From positions 1 through 64,000 of the forward strand of contig NZ_LQOX01000106.1 in assembly GCF_002102175.1 (NCBI RefSeq): a DNA stretch of 64,000 nucleotides, given 5' to 3'. Each line of letters opens with the position of its first letter. Positions within the stretch are counted from its first letter, which is position 1. A program made the position numbers and the translations under genes. The notes below the pieces were generated by a model. It was not told where the DNA came from and did no database searches. It worked only from the letters and a program-made list of their open reading frames with translations. Shown here piece after piece: positions 46,042 to 54,460 of this stretch. Source of the stretch: Mycobacterium gastri. Its GTDB lineage: Bacteria; Actinomycetota; Actinomycetes; Mycobacteriales; Mycobacteriaceae.

Positions 46042-46725
46042 GTGCGAGTGGTAGTGATGGGGTGCGGCCGGGTCGGCTCGTCGGTGGCTGACGCGCTGTC
46101 CCGCATAGGCCACGACGTCGCGGTCATCGACCGCGACAGCACCGCTTTCAACCGGCTCAGCCCCGAGTTTGCCGGCGAGCGGGTGCTCGGCCAGGGATTC
46201 GACCGAGATGTGCTGCTGCGGGCCGGCATCGAAGGTGCCGACGCATTCGCTGCGGTGTCCTCCGGAGACAACTCCAACATCATCTCGGCACGGTTGGCCC
46301 GGGAAACTTTCGGTGTGCCGCGAGTGGTCGCCCGCATCTATGACGCCAAGCGCGCCGAGGTCTACGAACGCCTGGGTATCCCCACGATCGCCACGGTGCC
46401 CTGGACCACCGACCGGCTGCTCAACGCGCTGCTGCGCGAAACTGAGACCGCCAAGTGGCGCGATCCCACCGGTACCGTCGCGGTCGCAGAAGTCATCTTG
46501 CACGAGGACTGGATCGGGCACCGGGTCACCGACCTGGAGCAGGCCACCGGCGCCCGGGCGGCGTTCCTGATCCGATTCGGAACCGGGGTGCTGCCCGAGC
46601 CGAAGACGATCCTGCAGGCCGGCGACCAGGTCTACGTCGCCGCCATCTCCGGCCGGGCGGCCGAGGCGGTGGCCATTGCGGCCCTACCGCCCAGTGAGGA
46701 CTTCGAGTCAGGGCCGCGCAAATGA
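46042..46725 (+). CDS. ceoB: RCK/TrkA-type K+ uptake regulator CeoB
   Basis: 227 residues from GTG 46042. The RCK Rossmann fold starts RVVVMGCGRVGSSVADALSR with the acidic end VAVIDRDSTAFNRL, the NAD(H)-binding pattern. A TrkA-C domain follows (TVAVAEVILHEDWIGHRVTD). RCK proteins bind nucleotides and gate K+ transporters at the inner membrane. Paired with ceoC and divergent from the KimA-like permease. Counterpart of Rv2691. Confidence 0.92.
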   Translation: MRVVVMGCGRVGSSVADALSRIGHDVAVIDRDSTAFNRLSPEFAGERVLGQGFDRDVLLRAGIEGADAFAAVSSGDNSNIISARLARETFGVPRVVARIYDAKRAEVYERLGIPTIATVPWTTDRLLNALLRETETAKWRDPTGTVAVAEVILHEDWIGHRVTDLEQATGARAAFLIRFGTGVLPEPKTILQAGDQVYVAAISGRAAEAVAIAALPPSEDFESGPRK

Positions 46726-46819
46726 AGCGCGCCGACGACGAAGACGCCGGCTCGGCCGGGCTTCGAGCCGGGGTTATGGGGGTACCACCCGCTTGCGGGG
46801 GAGAGTGGCGCAAATGAAG
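46716..46819 (+). repeat. MIRU-like insertion between ceoB and ceoC with 12-bp target duplication
   Basis: GCGCAAATGAAG occurs at 46716-46727, holding the ceoB stop, and again at 46808-46819, holding the ceoC start, exactly 92 bases apart. Between them lies GCCGACGACGAAGACGCCGG, then TATGGGGGTACCACCCGCTT and GCGGGGGAGAGTGGC. The block GGTACC.CCCGCTTGCGGGGG is shared with the element before the methyltransferase gene at 30685. The GGGGGAGAG stretch probably now acts as ribosome-binding site for ceoC. Confidence 0.75.
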
Positions 46820-47500
46820 GTAGTCGTCGCCGGGGCCGGCGCCGTCGGCCGCTCAGTCACCCGTGAGCTCATCGGCAATGGGCACGACGTGACCCTGATC
46901 GAGCGCAACCGCGACCACCTCGACCCCGACGCCATCCCGACCGCGCATTGGCAATTGGGCGATGCCTGCGAGCTGAGCCTGCTGGAGTCGGTGCACCTCG
47001 AGGATTTCGATGTCGTGGTCGCCGCGACCGGCGACGACAAGGTCAACGTGGTACTCAGCCTGCTGGCCAAGACCGAATTCGCGGTGCCGCGGGTGGTGGC
47101 CCGAGTCAACGATCCCCGCAACGAGTGGCTGTTCACCGACGCCTGGGGCGTTGACGTGGCGGTGTCCACCCCGCGAATGCTGGCCTCGCTGATCGAGGAG
47201 GCCGTCGCCGTCGGCGACCTGGTACGGCTGATGGAATTCCGCAAGGGCCAGGCGAACCTGGTGGAGATCACGCTGCCCGACGACACCCCCTGGGGCGGTA
47301 AGCCGGTGCGCAAGCTGCAATTGCCACGGGATGCGGTGCTGGTCACGATCCTGCGCGGACCGCGAGTCATCGTGCCGCAAGCCGATGAGCCGCTGGAAGG
47401 GGGCGACGAATTGCTGTTCGTCGCGGTCACCGAGGCAGAGGAGGAGCTGAGCCGGCTGCTGCTGCCGCCAACCTCACCGGCGGGCGAGCCCGGTCCTTGA
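46814..47500 (+). CDS. ceoC: RCK/TrkA-type K+ uptake regulator CeoC
   Basis: 228 residues from ATG 46814. It has the Rossmann motif KVVVAGAGAVGRSVTRELIG, an acidic strand end DVTLIERNRDHLDPD, and a C-terminal TrkA-C domain (LVEITLPDDTPWGGKPVRKL). It is paralogous to ceoB and probably forms mixed RCK assemblies with it. The start is fixed by the repeat-duplicated ATGA site and the GGGGGAGAG purine run. Counterpart of Rv2692. Confidence 0.92.
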   Translation: MKVVVAGAGAVGRSVTRELIGNGHDVTLIERNRDHLDPDAIPTAHWQLGDACELSLLESVHLEDFDVVVAATGDDKVNVVLSLLAKTEFAVPRVVARVNDPRNEWLFTDAWGVDVAVSTPRMLASLIEEAVAVGDLVRLMEFRKGQANLVEITLPDDTPWGGKPVRKLQLPRDAVLVTILRGPRVIVPQADEPLEGGDELLFVAVTEAEEELSRLLLPPTSPAGEPGP

Positions 47501-47620
47501 GCATGAGCCGACCGCTTTCCCGATGCGAGCGTGGCCGGCCCAGTCGGTAGCGATCCCGCCCGCCCAGAGCCGTCACCATACGGTCAACGCCCCCGGACGT
47601 ACACCCGCAAGTCGCGAGAG

Positions 47621-48292
47621 CTAGAGCTCGCGACCAGCGTCGGTATCGACTTCTGGCACCCCGGCTATCGCAGGGCCTTCGAGGACCGGCATAGCCCGCT
47701 GAGCGGCCTTTATCGCGGCGTACGTCGCCAGCGCCGCCATGGCGGTGAGCGGCCAGCCCATCCCAATGCGCGCGACGCCCAGCCAGCCGGTCTTGTCGGC
47801 ATCGTAGAGAAGCCGCTGGACGATGAACCGGGCGCCGAACACCAGCGTCCAACCCAGCGTGGCGATGTCAAACGCGTAGCGGGCGCGGGGTACGTCGCGC
47901 CAGCCGCGGTCCCGCCCGGCGGCCCAGCTCCACAGGACACCGACGACGGGCCGGCGAATCACCACCGACAGGGCGAAAATCACCGCCCACAGCAACGACA
48001 TCCAAATACCCAGCAAGAAATAGCCCTTGGACTGACCCACCAGGTAGGCGATCAGTGCGCACACGGCGACCCCGAAGAACCCGGAAACGGCGGGCTGGGC
48101 GGATTCCCGGCGAATCAGCCGCAATAGCAACACCAGTGCGGCCACGCCCACCGCAGACCCGATTGCGGGCAACAGCCCGGCCACACTGGACGCCGCGACA
48201 AAGACGACCACCGGCAGCGACGAATAGACCAGACCACTGACGCCACCGGCCTGTGCCAGCAGGCGTTCTGCGCTGATGCGGCGAGTACTCAT
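47621..48292 (-). CDS. DUF3159 membrane protein (Rv2693c-like)
   Basis: 223 residues from ATG 48292 (MSTRRISAERLLAQAGGVSG), the same length as M. tuberculosis Rv2693c. Five to six hydrophobic segments, for example VYSSLPVVVFVAASSVAGLL and GIWMSLLWAVIFALSVVIRR. No catalytic motif; the family is intracellular-septation-protein-like in size, function unknown. It is convergent with ceoC and follows the OB-fold gene with a 67-base gap. Confidence 0.83.
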   Translation of the reverse strand: MSTRRISAERLLAQAGGVSGLVYSSLPVVVFVAASSVAGLLPAIGSAVGVAALVLLLRLIRRESAQPAVSGFFGVAVCALIAYLVGQSKGYFLLGIWMSLLWAVIFALSVVIRRPVVGVLWSWAAGRDRGWRDVPRARYAFDIATLGWTLVFGARFIVQRLLYDADKTGWLGVARIGMGWPLTAMAALATYAAIKAAQRAMPVLEGPAIAGVPEVDTDAGREL

Positions 48293-48359
48293 GCCGGGGG
48301 CGCTGCCGCTAGACGGCTCGAGACTGTGTACCCCAGACAAACCCGGATAACGGAAATGG

Positions 48360-48728
48360 TCACCGCTGAATTTCGTAGTGCGGGTTGTAGATGGCCTTGC
48401 TCCCGTTTTCGAGCTTGCCCAGCCGGCCGCGTACCCGCAGCGTGCGGCCGGAGTCGATGCCGGGGATCCGGCGCTGGCCCAACCACACCAACGTCACAGT
48501 GTCGCTACCGTCGAACAACTCGGCGCGAACACCACCGGCGCAACCCTTGCCGTTGGTTTCCACACTGCGCAGCGTGCCCACCATCGTGACCTCCTGACCA
48601 CGCTGGCAGTCAATGACGCGCTGCGCGCCGGTAGTGAGGACTTCGTCCGACAATTCTTCGACGTCGCGCTGCTCCGGATCTTCCGTCAACCGACGGGTCA
48701 GCCGGCGCAGATAACCTTGGGCGCCCAT
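48360..48728 (-). CDS. OB-fold nucleic-acid-binding protein (Rv2694c-like)
   Basis: 122 residues from ATG 48728 (MGAQGYLRRLTRRLTEDPEQ). The core GQEVTMVGTLRSVETNGKGC followed by TVTLVWLGQRRIPGIDSGRT and LRVRGRLGKLE is an OB fold of the RecG/tRNA-anticodon wedge type. It probably binds single-stranded nucleic acid; the target is unknown. Cytosolic. Confidence 0.83.
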   Translation of the reverse strand: MGAQGYLRRLTRRLTEDPEQRDVEELSDEVLTTGAQRVIDCQRGQEVTMVGTLRSVETNGKGCAGGVRAELFDGSDTVTLVWLGQRRIPGIDSGRTLRVRGRLGKLENGSKAIYNPHYEIQR

Positions 48729-48895
48729 GGCCTCTCCTGACACTCCAACGTCGTAACGGAAGCTCTTCTTGCGATCAGCATTCCATCTATGCCAACGGTC
48801 ACCGTAGACCTGTTGGTTCCCGTCCGCCACACGTATCGATGCACCGGGGTCGGAGTACCCGCAATGGCGGAGCACTATCAAGGCACTATCAAGGA

Positions 48896-49606
48896 ATGCC
48901 AGTCGCTTTTCGCGGAGTCACGGCCGTGGTGTTGCCCGGAACCGGTTCCGACGACGACTACGTCCACCGGGCGTTTTCCGGTCCCCTGCACGGGGTCGGC
49001 GCGGCGCTGCTAAGAATTGCGCCACAACCAGAGCACTTGATCGCCGGGTACCTGGCGGCACTGGACGAGGCCGCGCGGACAGGTCCGGTCGTGGTCGGCG
49101 GCATCTCGATCGGAGCCGCCGTTGCCGTCGCGTGGGCGCTGGCCCATCCCGACCGGACCGTGGCCGTCCTGGCCGCGTTACCTGCGTGGACGGGCCCACC
49201 CGGATCAGCCCCGGCCGCCCACGCGGCGCGATACACGGCCTCACAGCTGCGCCGTGACGGTCTGGCGACGACGACGACGCAGATGCGGGCATCCAGCCCC
49301 GCCTGGTTGGCCGACGAGCTGGCCCGGTCCTGGCGGGTTCAATGGCCGCAACTGCCTGACGCCATGGAGGAAGCCGCAGCCTATATCGCGCCTGGCCGCA
49401 GCGACCTGGAGCGGCTGGCTGCGCCGTTGGGGGTCGCTGCCGCCGTCGATGATCCGATTCACCCGCTGCAGGTGGGTGTTGACTGGGTGACCGCGGCGCC
49501 GCATGCAGCACTACGGACGGTGACGCTGGATGAGATCGGCGCGGATCCCGCCGCACTGGGAGCCGCCTGCCTGGCAGCTCTGGCCGAGGTCCGAGACGCC
49601 TCCTAG
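48896..49606 (+). CDS. Alpha/beta-hydrolase-like protein (Rv2695-like)
   Basis: 236 residues from ATG 48896 (MPVAFRGVTAVVLPGTGSDD). The elbow VVVGGISIGAAVAVAWALAH carries the nucleophilic Ser as G-x-S-x-G, and AAVDDPIHPLQVGVDW could supply the acid. The final His is not obvious (TAAPHAALRTV is a candidate). Substrate unknown. It is divergent from the OB-fold gene. Confidence 0.8.
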   Translation: MPVAFRGVTAVVLPGTGSDDDYVHRAFSGPLHGVGAALLRIAPQPEHLIAGYLAALDEAARTGPVVVGGISIGAAVAVAWALAHPDRTVAVLAALPAWTGPPGSAPAAHAARYTASQLRRDGLATTTTQMRASSPAWLADELARSWRVQWPQLPDAMEEAAAYIAPGRSDLERLAAPLGVAAAVDDPIHPLQVGVDWVTAAPHAALRTVTLDEIGADPAALGAACLAALAEVRDAS

Positions 49607-49621
49607 AACGCTCGCCCAGCC

Positions 49622-50377
49622 CTAGCCGCTGGTGCTGGTGCGCAACTGCTGCATCGCCGACCCGCCGGCACCGCGTCGCGCCGCCGGATTAGACTGCTGC
49701 TCCTGCTCCTGCGCCTGTGCCTGTGCGGCTGCGGCCTCGCGTAGCTGCTCGACCATCGGCTCGGGCAACTGCACCGGCAACGGGGTACGCACCGGCAGGG
49801 GGGTGTCTCCGCGGCGCACAACGGTGTCCGCCAACGCCTCGCGAGCCTCATCGGTCAACGCATCGATCGTCTCGTGGGGGCCGTTGACAACACACCGGAT
49901 CATCCAGCGGTAGCCGTCGACACCGATGAAACGCACCACGCCGGATGCCGTACCGATCACTTCCCGACCCCACGGGCCGTCTTTGATGGAAACCTGAGCA
50001 GAGTCCTTGCGCAGCGAGTCGGCGAGCTCGGCGGCCACCTCACGCCACAGGCCGGCGGACTTCGGCGCCGCGTAGGCCGCGATGGTGAAGCGGCCGTTGG
50101 GCGTGACGATCCACACCGCGCTGGGGACGCCGTTCTCGGTCAGTTCGACCTGCACCTGGCCTGCCGTCGGCATGGGGATCAACACCGAACCGAGGTCGAG
50201 CCTGGCCAACTCCGCGACCGATGGGTCGTCGAAGTCTTCGATGTCGAAGGGGCCCACCAACTCGTCGCCGTCTTCGTCGGCCAGTTCTGATGCCTTCGGC
50301 GCAGCGGCGACCGGTGCTTCCGGCTCGGCCGAAGTCGATCCGCTGTCCCTGTTGCGTGTGCGTCTACCGAATGCCAT
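49622..50377 (-). CDS. DUF3710 family protein (Rv2696c-like)
   Basis: 251 residues from ATG 50377, which shares one base with the dut stop (TGATG), so it is coupled to dut. An acidic N-terminal linker is followed by the conserved domain with FDIEDFDDPSVAELARLDLG and WIVTPNGRFTIAAYAAPKSA. The C-terminal tail is Gln- and Ala-rich (EAAAAQAQAQEQEQQSNPAA). Function unknown; dut-DUF3710 linkage is conserved in actinobacteria. Confidence 0.83.
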   Translation of the reverse strand: MAFGRRTRNRDSGSTSAEPEAPVAAAPKASELADEDGDELVGPFDIEDFDDPSVAELARLDLGSVLIPMPTAGQVQVELTENGVPSAVWIVTPNGRFTIAAYAAPKSAGLWREVAAELADSLRKDSAQVSIKDGPWGREVIGTASGVVRFIGVDGYRWMIRCVVNGPHETIDALTDEAREALADTVVRRGDTPLPVRTPLPVQLPEPMVEQLREAAAAQAQAQEQEQQSNPAARRGAGGSAMQQLRTSTSG

Positions 50378-50841
50378 CACAAACTCGCATGTCCGCCGGA
50401 GGAGCCGTGGCCACCATCGCCACGGGATGTCTCGGCCAGCCCGGCCTCGTCGAATGACGCGACCTCAACCAGCTCGACCAACTCGACCCGCTGCACCAGC
50501 AGCTGGGCAATACGGTCACCTCGATGCACCACGATCGGCGTGGCGGGGTCGAGGTTGATCAGCGCGACCTTGATCTCGCCACGGTAGCCCGCATCGATGG
50601 TGCCGGGACTGTTGACGATCGAAAGCCCCACCCGGGAGGCCAAGCCCGAGCGCGGATGGACGAGACCCACCATCCCAAACGGGATGGCGACCGCAACGCC
50701 CGTCGGCACCAGGGCACGCTGCCCGGGGGCCAGCTCCACGTCTTGCGCACTGTAGAGATCGACCCCAGCGTCGCCGTGATGAGCGCGGCTGGGCAGCGGC
50801 AGCCCGAGGTCGAGGCGGACAACGGCCAGACTGGTCGACAC
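50377..50841 (-). CDS. dut: dUTP diphosphatase
   Basis: 154 residues from GTG 50841, the same length as the M. tuberculosis enzyme (Rv2697c). All five trimeric dUTPase motifs are present: [45 protein letters not shown] and the C-terminal [11 protein letters not shown]. It hydrolyses dUTP to dUMP and PPi, preventing uracil incorporation and supplying dTMP synthesis. Confidence 0.95.
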   Translation of the reverse strand: MSTSLAVVRLDLGLPLPSRAHHGDAGVDLYSAQDVELAPGQRALVPTGVAVAIPFGMVGLVHPRSGLASRVGLSIVNSPGTIDAGYRGEIKVALINLDPATPIVVHRGDRIAQLLVQRVELVELVEVASFDEAGLAETSRGDGGHGSSGGHASL

Positions 50842-50866
50842 GGGGCCACAGACTACTCTTGACCGA

Positions 50867-51343
50867 ATGTCGGGTACGCGCGTCGCGCCGCACAGTGTGC
50901 GATACCGCGAACGACTATGGGTGCCGTGGTGGTGGTGGCCGCTGGGGTTTGCGGCGGCGGCGCTCATCGCTTTCGAAGTCAACATGGGTATCGCCGCCCT
51001 GCCCCACTGGCTGCCGTTCGCGACGTTGTTCGCCGTCGCGGCCGGCACGCTGCTATGGCTGGGCCGGGTGGAGATCCGAGTCACAGCCGACCAGACCGGC
51101 GTCGAGCTGTGGGCCGGTGCAGCGCATCTGCCGGTCACCGTGGTCTCCCGATCGGCCGAAGTGGCGCGCACCGCCAAGTCAGCGGCACTGGGCCGACAAC
51201 TCGACCCGGCAGCATTTGTCCTGCATCGCGCCTGGGTCGGCCCGATGGTTCTGCTGGTACTCGACGACCCCGAGGACCCCACCCCGTACTGGCTGGTGAG
51301 CTGCCGTCACCCCGAGCGGGTGCTGTCGGCATTACGCAGCTGA
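50867..51343 (+). CDS. DUF3093 membrane protein (Rv2698-like)
   Basis: 158 residues. Two adjacent hydrophobic helices ([20 protein letters not shown] and [20 protein letters not shown]) precede a soluble PH-like domain ([20 protein letters not shown], then [19 protein letters not shown]). It is anchored in the inner membrane, function unknown. It is divergent from dut and convergent with the DUF4193 gene. Confidence 0.82.
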   Translation: MSGTRVAPHSVRYRERLWVPWWWWPLGFAAAALIAFEVNMGIAALPHWLPFATLFAVAAGTLLWLGRVEIRVTADQTGVELWAGAAHLPVTVVSRSAEVARTAKSAALGRQLDPAAFVLHRAWVGPMVLLVLDDPEDPTPYWLVSCRHPERVLSALRS

Positions 51344-51347
51344 CCGA

Positions 51348-51650
51348 TCACGCCGCGCAGTCGGTACAGATCATCACGCCGTTCTTCTCGCTGGCCAGTC
51401 GACTGCGGTGTTGCACCAGGAAGCAGCTCGAGCAGGTGAACTCGTCCGCCTGCTTCGGGATGACACGCACCGACAGCTCTTCACCGGACAAGTCGGCGCC
51501 AGGCAGCTCGAATGACTCGGCGGACTCGGACTCATCCACGTCGACCACGGCCGACGCCGCCTCGTTCCGTCGAGCTTTCAGCTCTTCCAGCGAATCCTCC
51601 GACACATCGTCGGCCTCGGTGCGCCGTGGAGCGTCATAGTCGGTAGGCAT
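51348..51650 (-). CDS. DUF4193 zinc-ribbon protein (Rv2699c-like)
   Basis: 100 residues from ATG 51650 (MPTDYDAPRRTEADDVSEDS). An acidic N-terminus is followed by a zinc ribbon with two Cys pairs: ADEFTCSSCFLVQHRSRLA and GVMICTDCAA. Small actinobacterial DUF4193 proteins are highly conserved and essential or growth-affecting in some species; the molecular role is not known to me. Confidence 0.85.
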   Translation of the reverse strand: MPTDYDAPRRTEADDVSEDSLEELKARRNEAASAVVDVDESESAESFELPGADLSGEELSVRVIPKQADEFTCSSCFLVQHRSRLASEKNGVMICTDCAA

Positions 51651-51835
51651 TATTCCGTCCCCTCGCATGCCCTCTCATAAGTTCAAGCATCGCTTTGTAC
51701 CAGCGTCGAACGCATCCACCAAACGATTCGTGCCCAGAACCCGGCCCAATCAACTGTGATTTACGTCACACCACTCTCGGCGGCCTCGTGATCGGCCCTC
51801 AACGCGGCAATCCAGGCGCGGACTACAGTGCACGT

Positions 51836-52489
51836 GTGGTCGCACAAATCACCGAGGGCACCGCCTTTGACAAGCATGGTCGGCCATTCCGGCGGCGCAA
51901 TCCCCGCCCCGCAATCGTCGTCGTGATCCTGTTGGCGATCGCGACGGCAGTGGCCTGGACGGTGGCCCTGACCCGCCCGACGGATGTCCGCGAGGCCGCG
52001 ACGTGCAACCCCCCGCCACAGCCGGCCGGGTCGACGGCGCCGCCCAGGCTCGGCGAGCCAGTGTCGCGAACCGAAATGACCGACGTCGCCCCGGCCAAAC
52101 TCAGCGAGACCAAAGTGCGCGTGCTCAACGCCAGCGGACGGGGCGGTCAAGCCGGCGACATCGCGGGGGCCATGCACGATCTCGGTTTCACCCAGCCGAC
52201 GGCCGCCAACGACCCGGTCTATGCGGGCGCCCGGCTCATCTGCCAGGGCCAGATCCGGTTCGGCACCGCGGGTCAAGCCGCGGCCGCCGCGGTATGGCTG
52301 GTGGCGCCGTGTACCGAGCTGTTCCACGACAGCCGTGCCGACGACTCGGTCGACCTCGTCCTCGGCACAGACTTCACCACGCTGGCCCACAACGACGACA
52401 TCGACGCCGTACTCGCGAGCCTGCGGCCCGGTGCCACCGAGCCGACCGATCCCACGCTCGTGGCCAAGATCCACGCGAGCAGTTGCTGA
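51836..52489 (+). CDS. cei: Cell envelope integrity protein Cei
   Basis: 217 residues from GTG 51836 (VVAQITEGTAFDKHGRPFRR), the same start as the M. tuberculosis protein Rv2700. One transmembrane helix (AIVVVILLAIATAVAWTVAL) lies near residue 35. The extracytoplasmic part is a LytR_C-type domain (KVRVLNASGRGGQAGDIAGA) with paired cysteines ARLICQGQ and VAPCTELF. Rv2700/Cei is needed for envelope integrity and virulence in M. tuberculosis (established, from memory). Confidence 0.87.
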   Translation: MVAQITEGTAFDKHGRPFRRRNPRPAIVVVILLAIATAVAWTVALTRPTDVREAATCNPPPQPAGSTAPPRLGEPVSRTEMTDVAPAKLSETKVRVLNASGRGGQAGDIAGAMHDLGFTQPTAANDPVYAGARLICQGQIRFGTAGQAAAAAVWLVAPCTELFHDSRADDSVDLVLGTDFTTLAHNDDIDAVLASLRPGATEPTDPTLVAKIHASSC

Positions 52490-52494
52490 GCAGC

Positions 52495-53364
52495 TCAGTC
52501 CGGGATCGGCTCAAGAGCATCGAATCGCATCAGTACCGCCAATAGCTCGTCGGCAATGCCGGGCGCGGCGGCCAGCACCAAGCCCCCTTCCGGGGCATCC
52601 GCGGCGGGTGATAGCACCCGGGCCCCCGCCTCGGCTGCTATCACGGCACCCGCCGCGCGGTCCCACACCTGCAGCCCGTGCTCGTAGTAAGCATCCAGCT
52701 GGCCGGCGGCGACCATGCACAAATCCAATGCAGCAGAACCGATCCGGCGCACGTCTCGGACCAGCGGCAGCATCCGGGCCAGCAGCGCTGCCTGGGTAGC
52801 GCGGCGCCGCGTCGAGTACGCGAAGCCGGTGCCCAACAGGGCCATCGACAAATTGTCGACATCGGTGCAGCGCAATCGGCGAGTCCCGTGCTCATCGGCG
52901 ACATGCGCGCCTAGCCCGGCCGCAGCCGAATACACCCTGCCGCCGACGACATCAGCGACCGCGCCGGCGACCGACACGCCGCCGACTTGGGCTCCGACCG
53001 ACACCGCGTAGGCCGGAATGCTGTAGACGAAGTTCACGGTGCCGTCGATGGGGTCAAGCACCCAAGTCACGGTGTCGGCCGGCGCGGCCGTCGAGTCTGC
53101 TGGGCCCCCGCCCTCCTCCCCCAAAATCGGGTCACCGGGCCGAAGCTGAGCCAACCGTTCGCGCAGCAGCCGCTCGGTATCGGTGTCGACGACGGTCACC
53201 GGGTCGGTCGGGGTGGTCTTGGTCCGCACCGCGGCGCCGCTGTCAGTGGCCGGACGCAGACCAAATATCTCGGCGCGCCGACCACGCACGAACTCGGCCG
53301 CCTCCGCGGCGAGAGTCTCGGCCACCGAACGCAGCCGCGCGGGCTCGTTGTCGGATCGTGTCAC
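52495..53364 (-). CDS. suhB: Inositol-1-monophosphatase SuhB
   Basis: 289 residues. Metal-binding motifs of the inositol monophosphatase family are present: PILGEEGGGPADS (Glu), VTWVLDPIDGTVNFVYSIPA (DPIDGT) and the second signature LQVWDRAAGAVIAAEAGARV. It is Mg-dependent, hydrolysing inositol 1-phosphate for phosphatidylinositol, mycothiol and lipoarabinomannan synthesis. Counterpart of Rv2701c. It is convergent with cei, six bases between the genes. Confidence 0.92.
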   Translation of the reverse strand: MTRSDNEPARLRSVAETLAAEAAEFVRGRRAEIFGLRPATDSGAAVRTKTTPTDPVTVVDTDTERLLRERLAQLRPGDPILGEEGGGPADSTAAPADTVTWVLDPIDGTVNFVYSIPAYAVSVGAQVGGVSVAGAVADVVGGRVYSAAAGLGAHVADEHGTRRLRCTDVDNLSMALLGTGFAYSTRRRATQAALLARMLPLVRDVRRIGSAALDLCMVAAGQLDAYYEHGLQVWDRAAGAVIAAEAGARVLSPAADAPEGGLVLAAAPGIADELLAVLMRFDALEPIPD

Positions 53365-53487
53365 CGCTCTATCGCATCACAATCGCCCGGACCAGCGCAT
53401 CGAGACCGGACGAGAGCCAGAACGCCCGGTCTTGACAAGCACCCGGGCTAAGGTATTCGGACACCCATGTCTCGCCGAGGAGAACCG

Positions 53488-54282
53488 ATGACCAGCGCCG
53501 ACCCCCTGTCCCACACCGCCGCTGCCACACAACAACGTCGCGGGTTCGGCATCGATGTCGGTGGCAGCGGCATCAAGGGCGGAATCGTCGACCTGGATAC
53601 CGGCCAGCTGATCGGAGACCGGATCAAGCTGCTGACTCCCCAACCGGCCACGCCGTCAGCGGTCGCCAAGACCATCGCCGAGGTGGTCCACGGCTTCGGC
53701 TGGACCGGCCCACTCGGTGTGACCTACCCCGGCGTGGTCACGCACGGCATCGCCCAGACGGCGGCCAATGTGGACAAGTCATGGATCGGGACCAACGCCA
53801 GCGAAATCATCGGCGCCGAGCTGGGCGGTCAAGAGGTGACAGTTCTCAACGACGCCGATGCGGCCGGACTTGCCGAAGAACGCTACGGAGCCGGCCAGGA
53901 CAACTCCGGGCTGGTCATCCTGCTCACCTTCGGAACCGGCATCGGGTCTGCGGTCATCCACAACGGCAAGCTGATACCCAACACCGAGTTCGGGCACCTC
54001 GAGGTCGGGGGTAAGGAGGCCGAGCAGCGGGCCGCGTCGTCCGTCAAGGAACGGAAAGGCTGGAGCTACGCAAAGTGGACCAAGCAGGTGACGCGGGTTC
54101 TGGTCGCTATTGAAAACGCGATGTGGCCCGACCTGTTCATCGCCGGGGGCGGCATCAGCCGCAAATCCGACAAGTGGATGCACCTGCTGGAAAATCGCAC
54201 CCCTGTTGTGCCGGCAACCCTGCAGAACGCCGCCGGGATAGTCGGCGCAGCAATGGCGTCCACCACGGACGTGACCCACTGA
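53488..54282 (+). CDS. ppgK: Polyphosphate glucokinase
   Basis: 264 residues from ATG 53488; GAGGAG nine bases upstream decides this start over the ATG at 53467. A ROK-family kinase with GFGIDVGGSGIKGGIVDLDT (phosphate 1), GLVILLTFGTGIGSAVIHNG and NTEFGHLEVGGKEAEQRAAS (sugar site). PPGK uses inorganic polyphosphate or ATP to phosphorylate glucose in the cytosol. Counterpart of Rv2702. It precedes sigA by about 180 bases. Confidence 0.94.
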   Translation: MTSADPLSHTAAATQQRRGFGIDVGGSGIKGGIVDLDTGQLIGDRIKLLTPQPATPSAVAKTIAEVVHGFGWTGPLGVTYPGVVTHGIAQTAANVDKSWIGTNASEIIGAELGGQEVTVLNDADAAGLAEERYGAGQDNSGLVILLTFGTGIGSAVIHNGKLIPNTEFGHLEVGGKEAEQRAASSVKERKGWSYAKWTKQVTRVLVAIENAMWPDLFIAGGGISRKSDKWMHLLENRTPVVPATLQNAAGIVGAAMASTTDVTH

Positions 54283-54460
54283 ATTTTCCCGCTCCGGCAG
54301 TACAGGCGCGTAGTGAAGTTACAATGGTCGTCGGCGACCGCCTGACCGATAGAGCGCGAGTTTTCACGCCGATATCAACGCCGACATTCGACATAGCAGA
54401 CACTTTCGGTTCAGCACGCCCAGACTCATACCGGAAGCGAGTACCACCGAAGGGGTGTAT

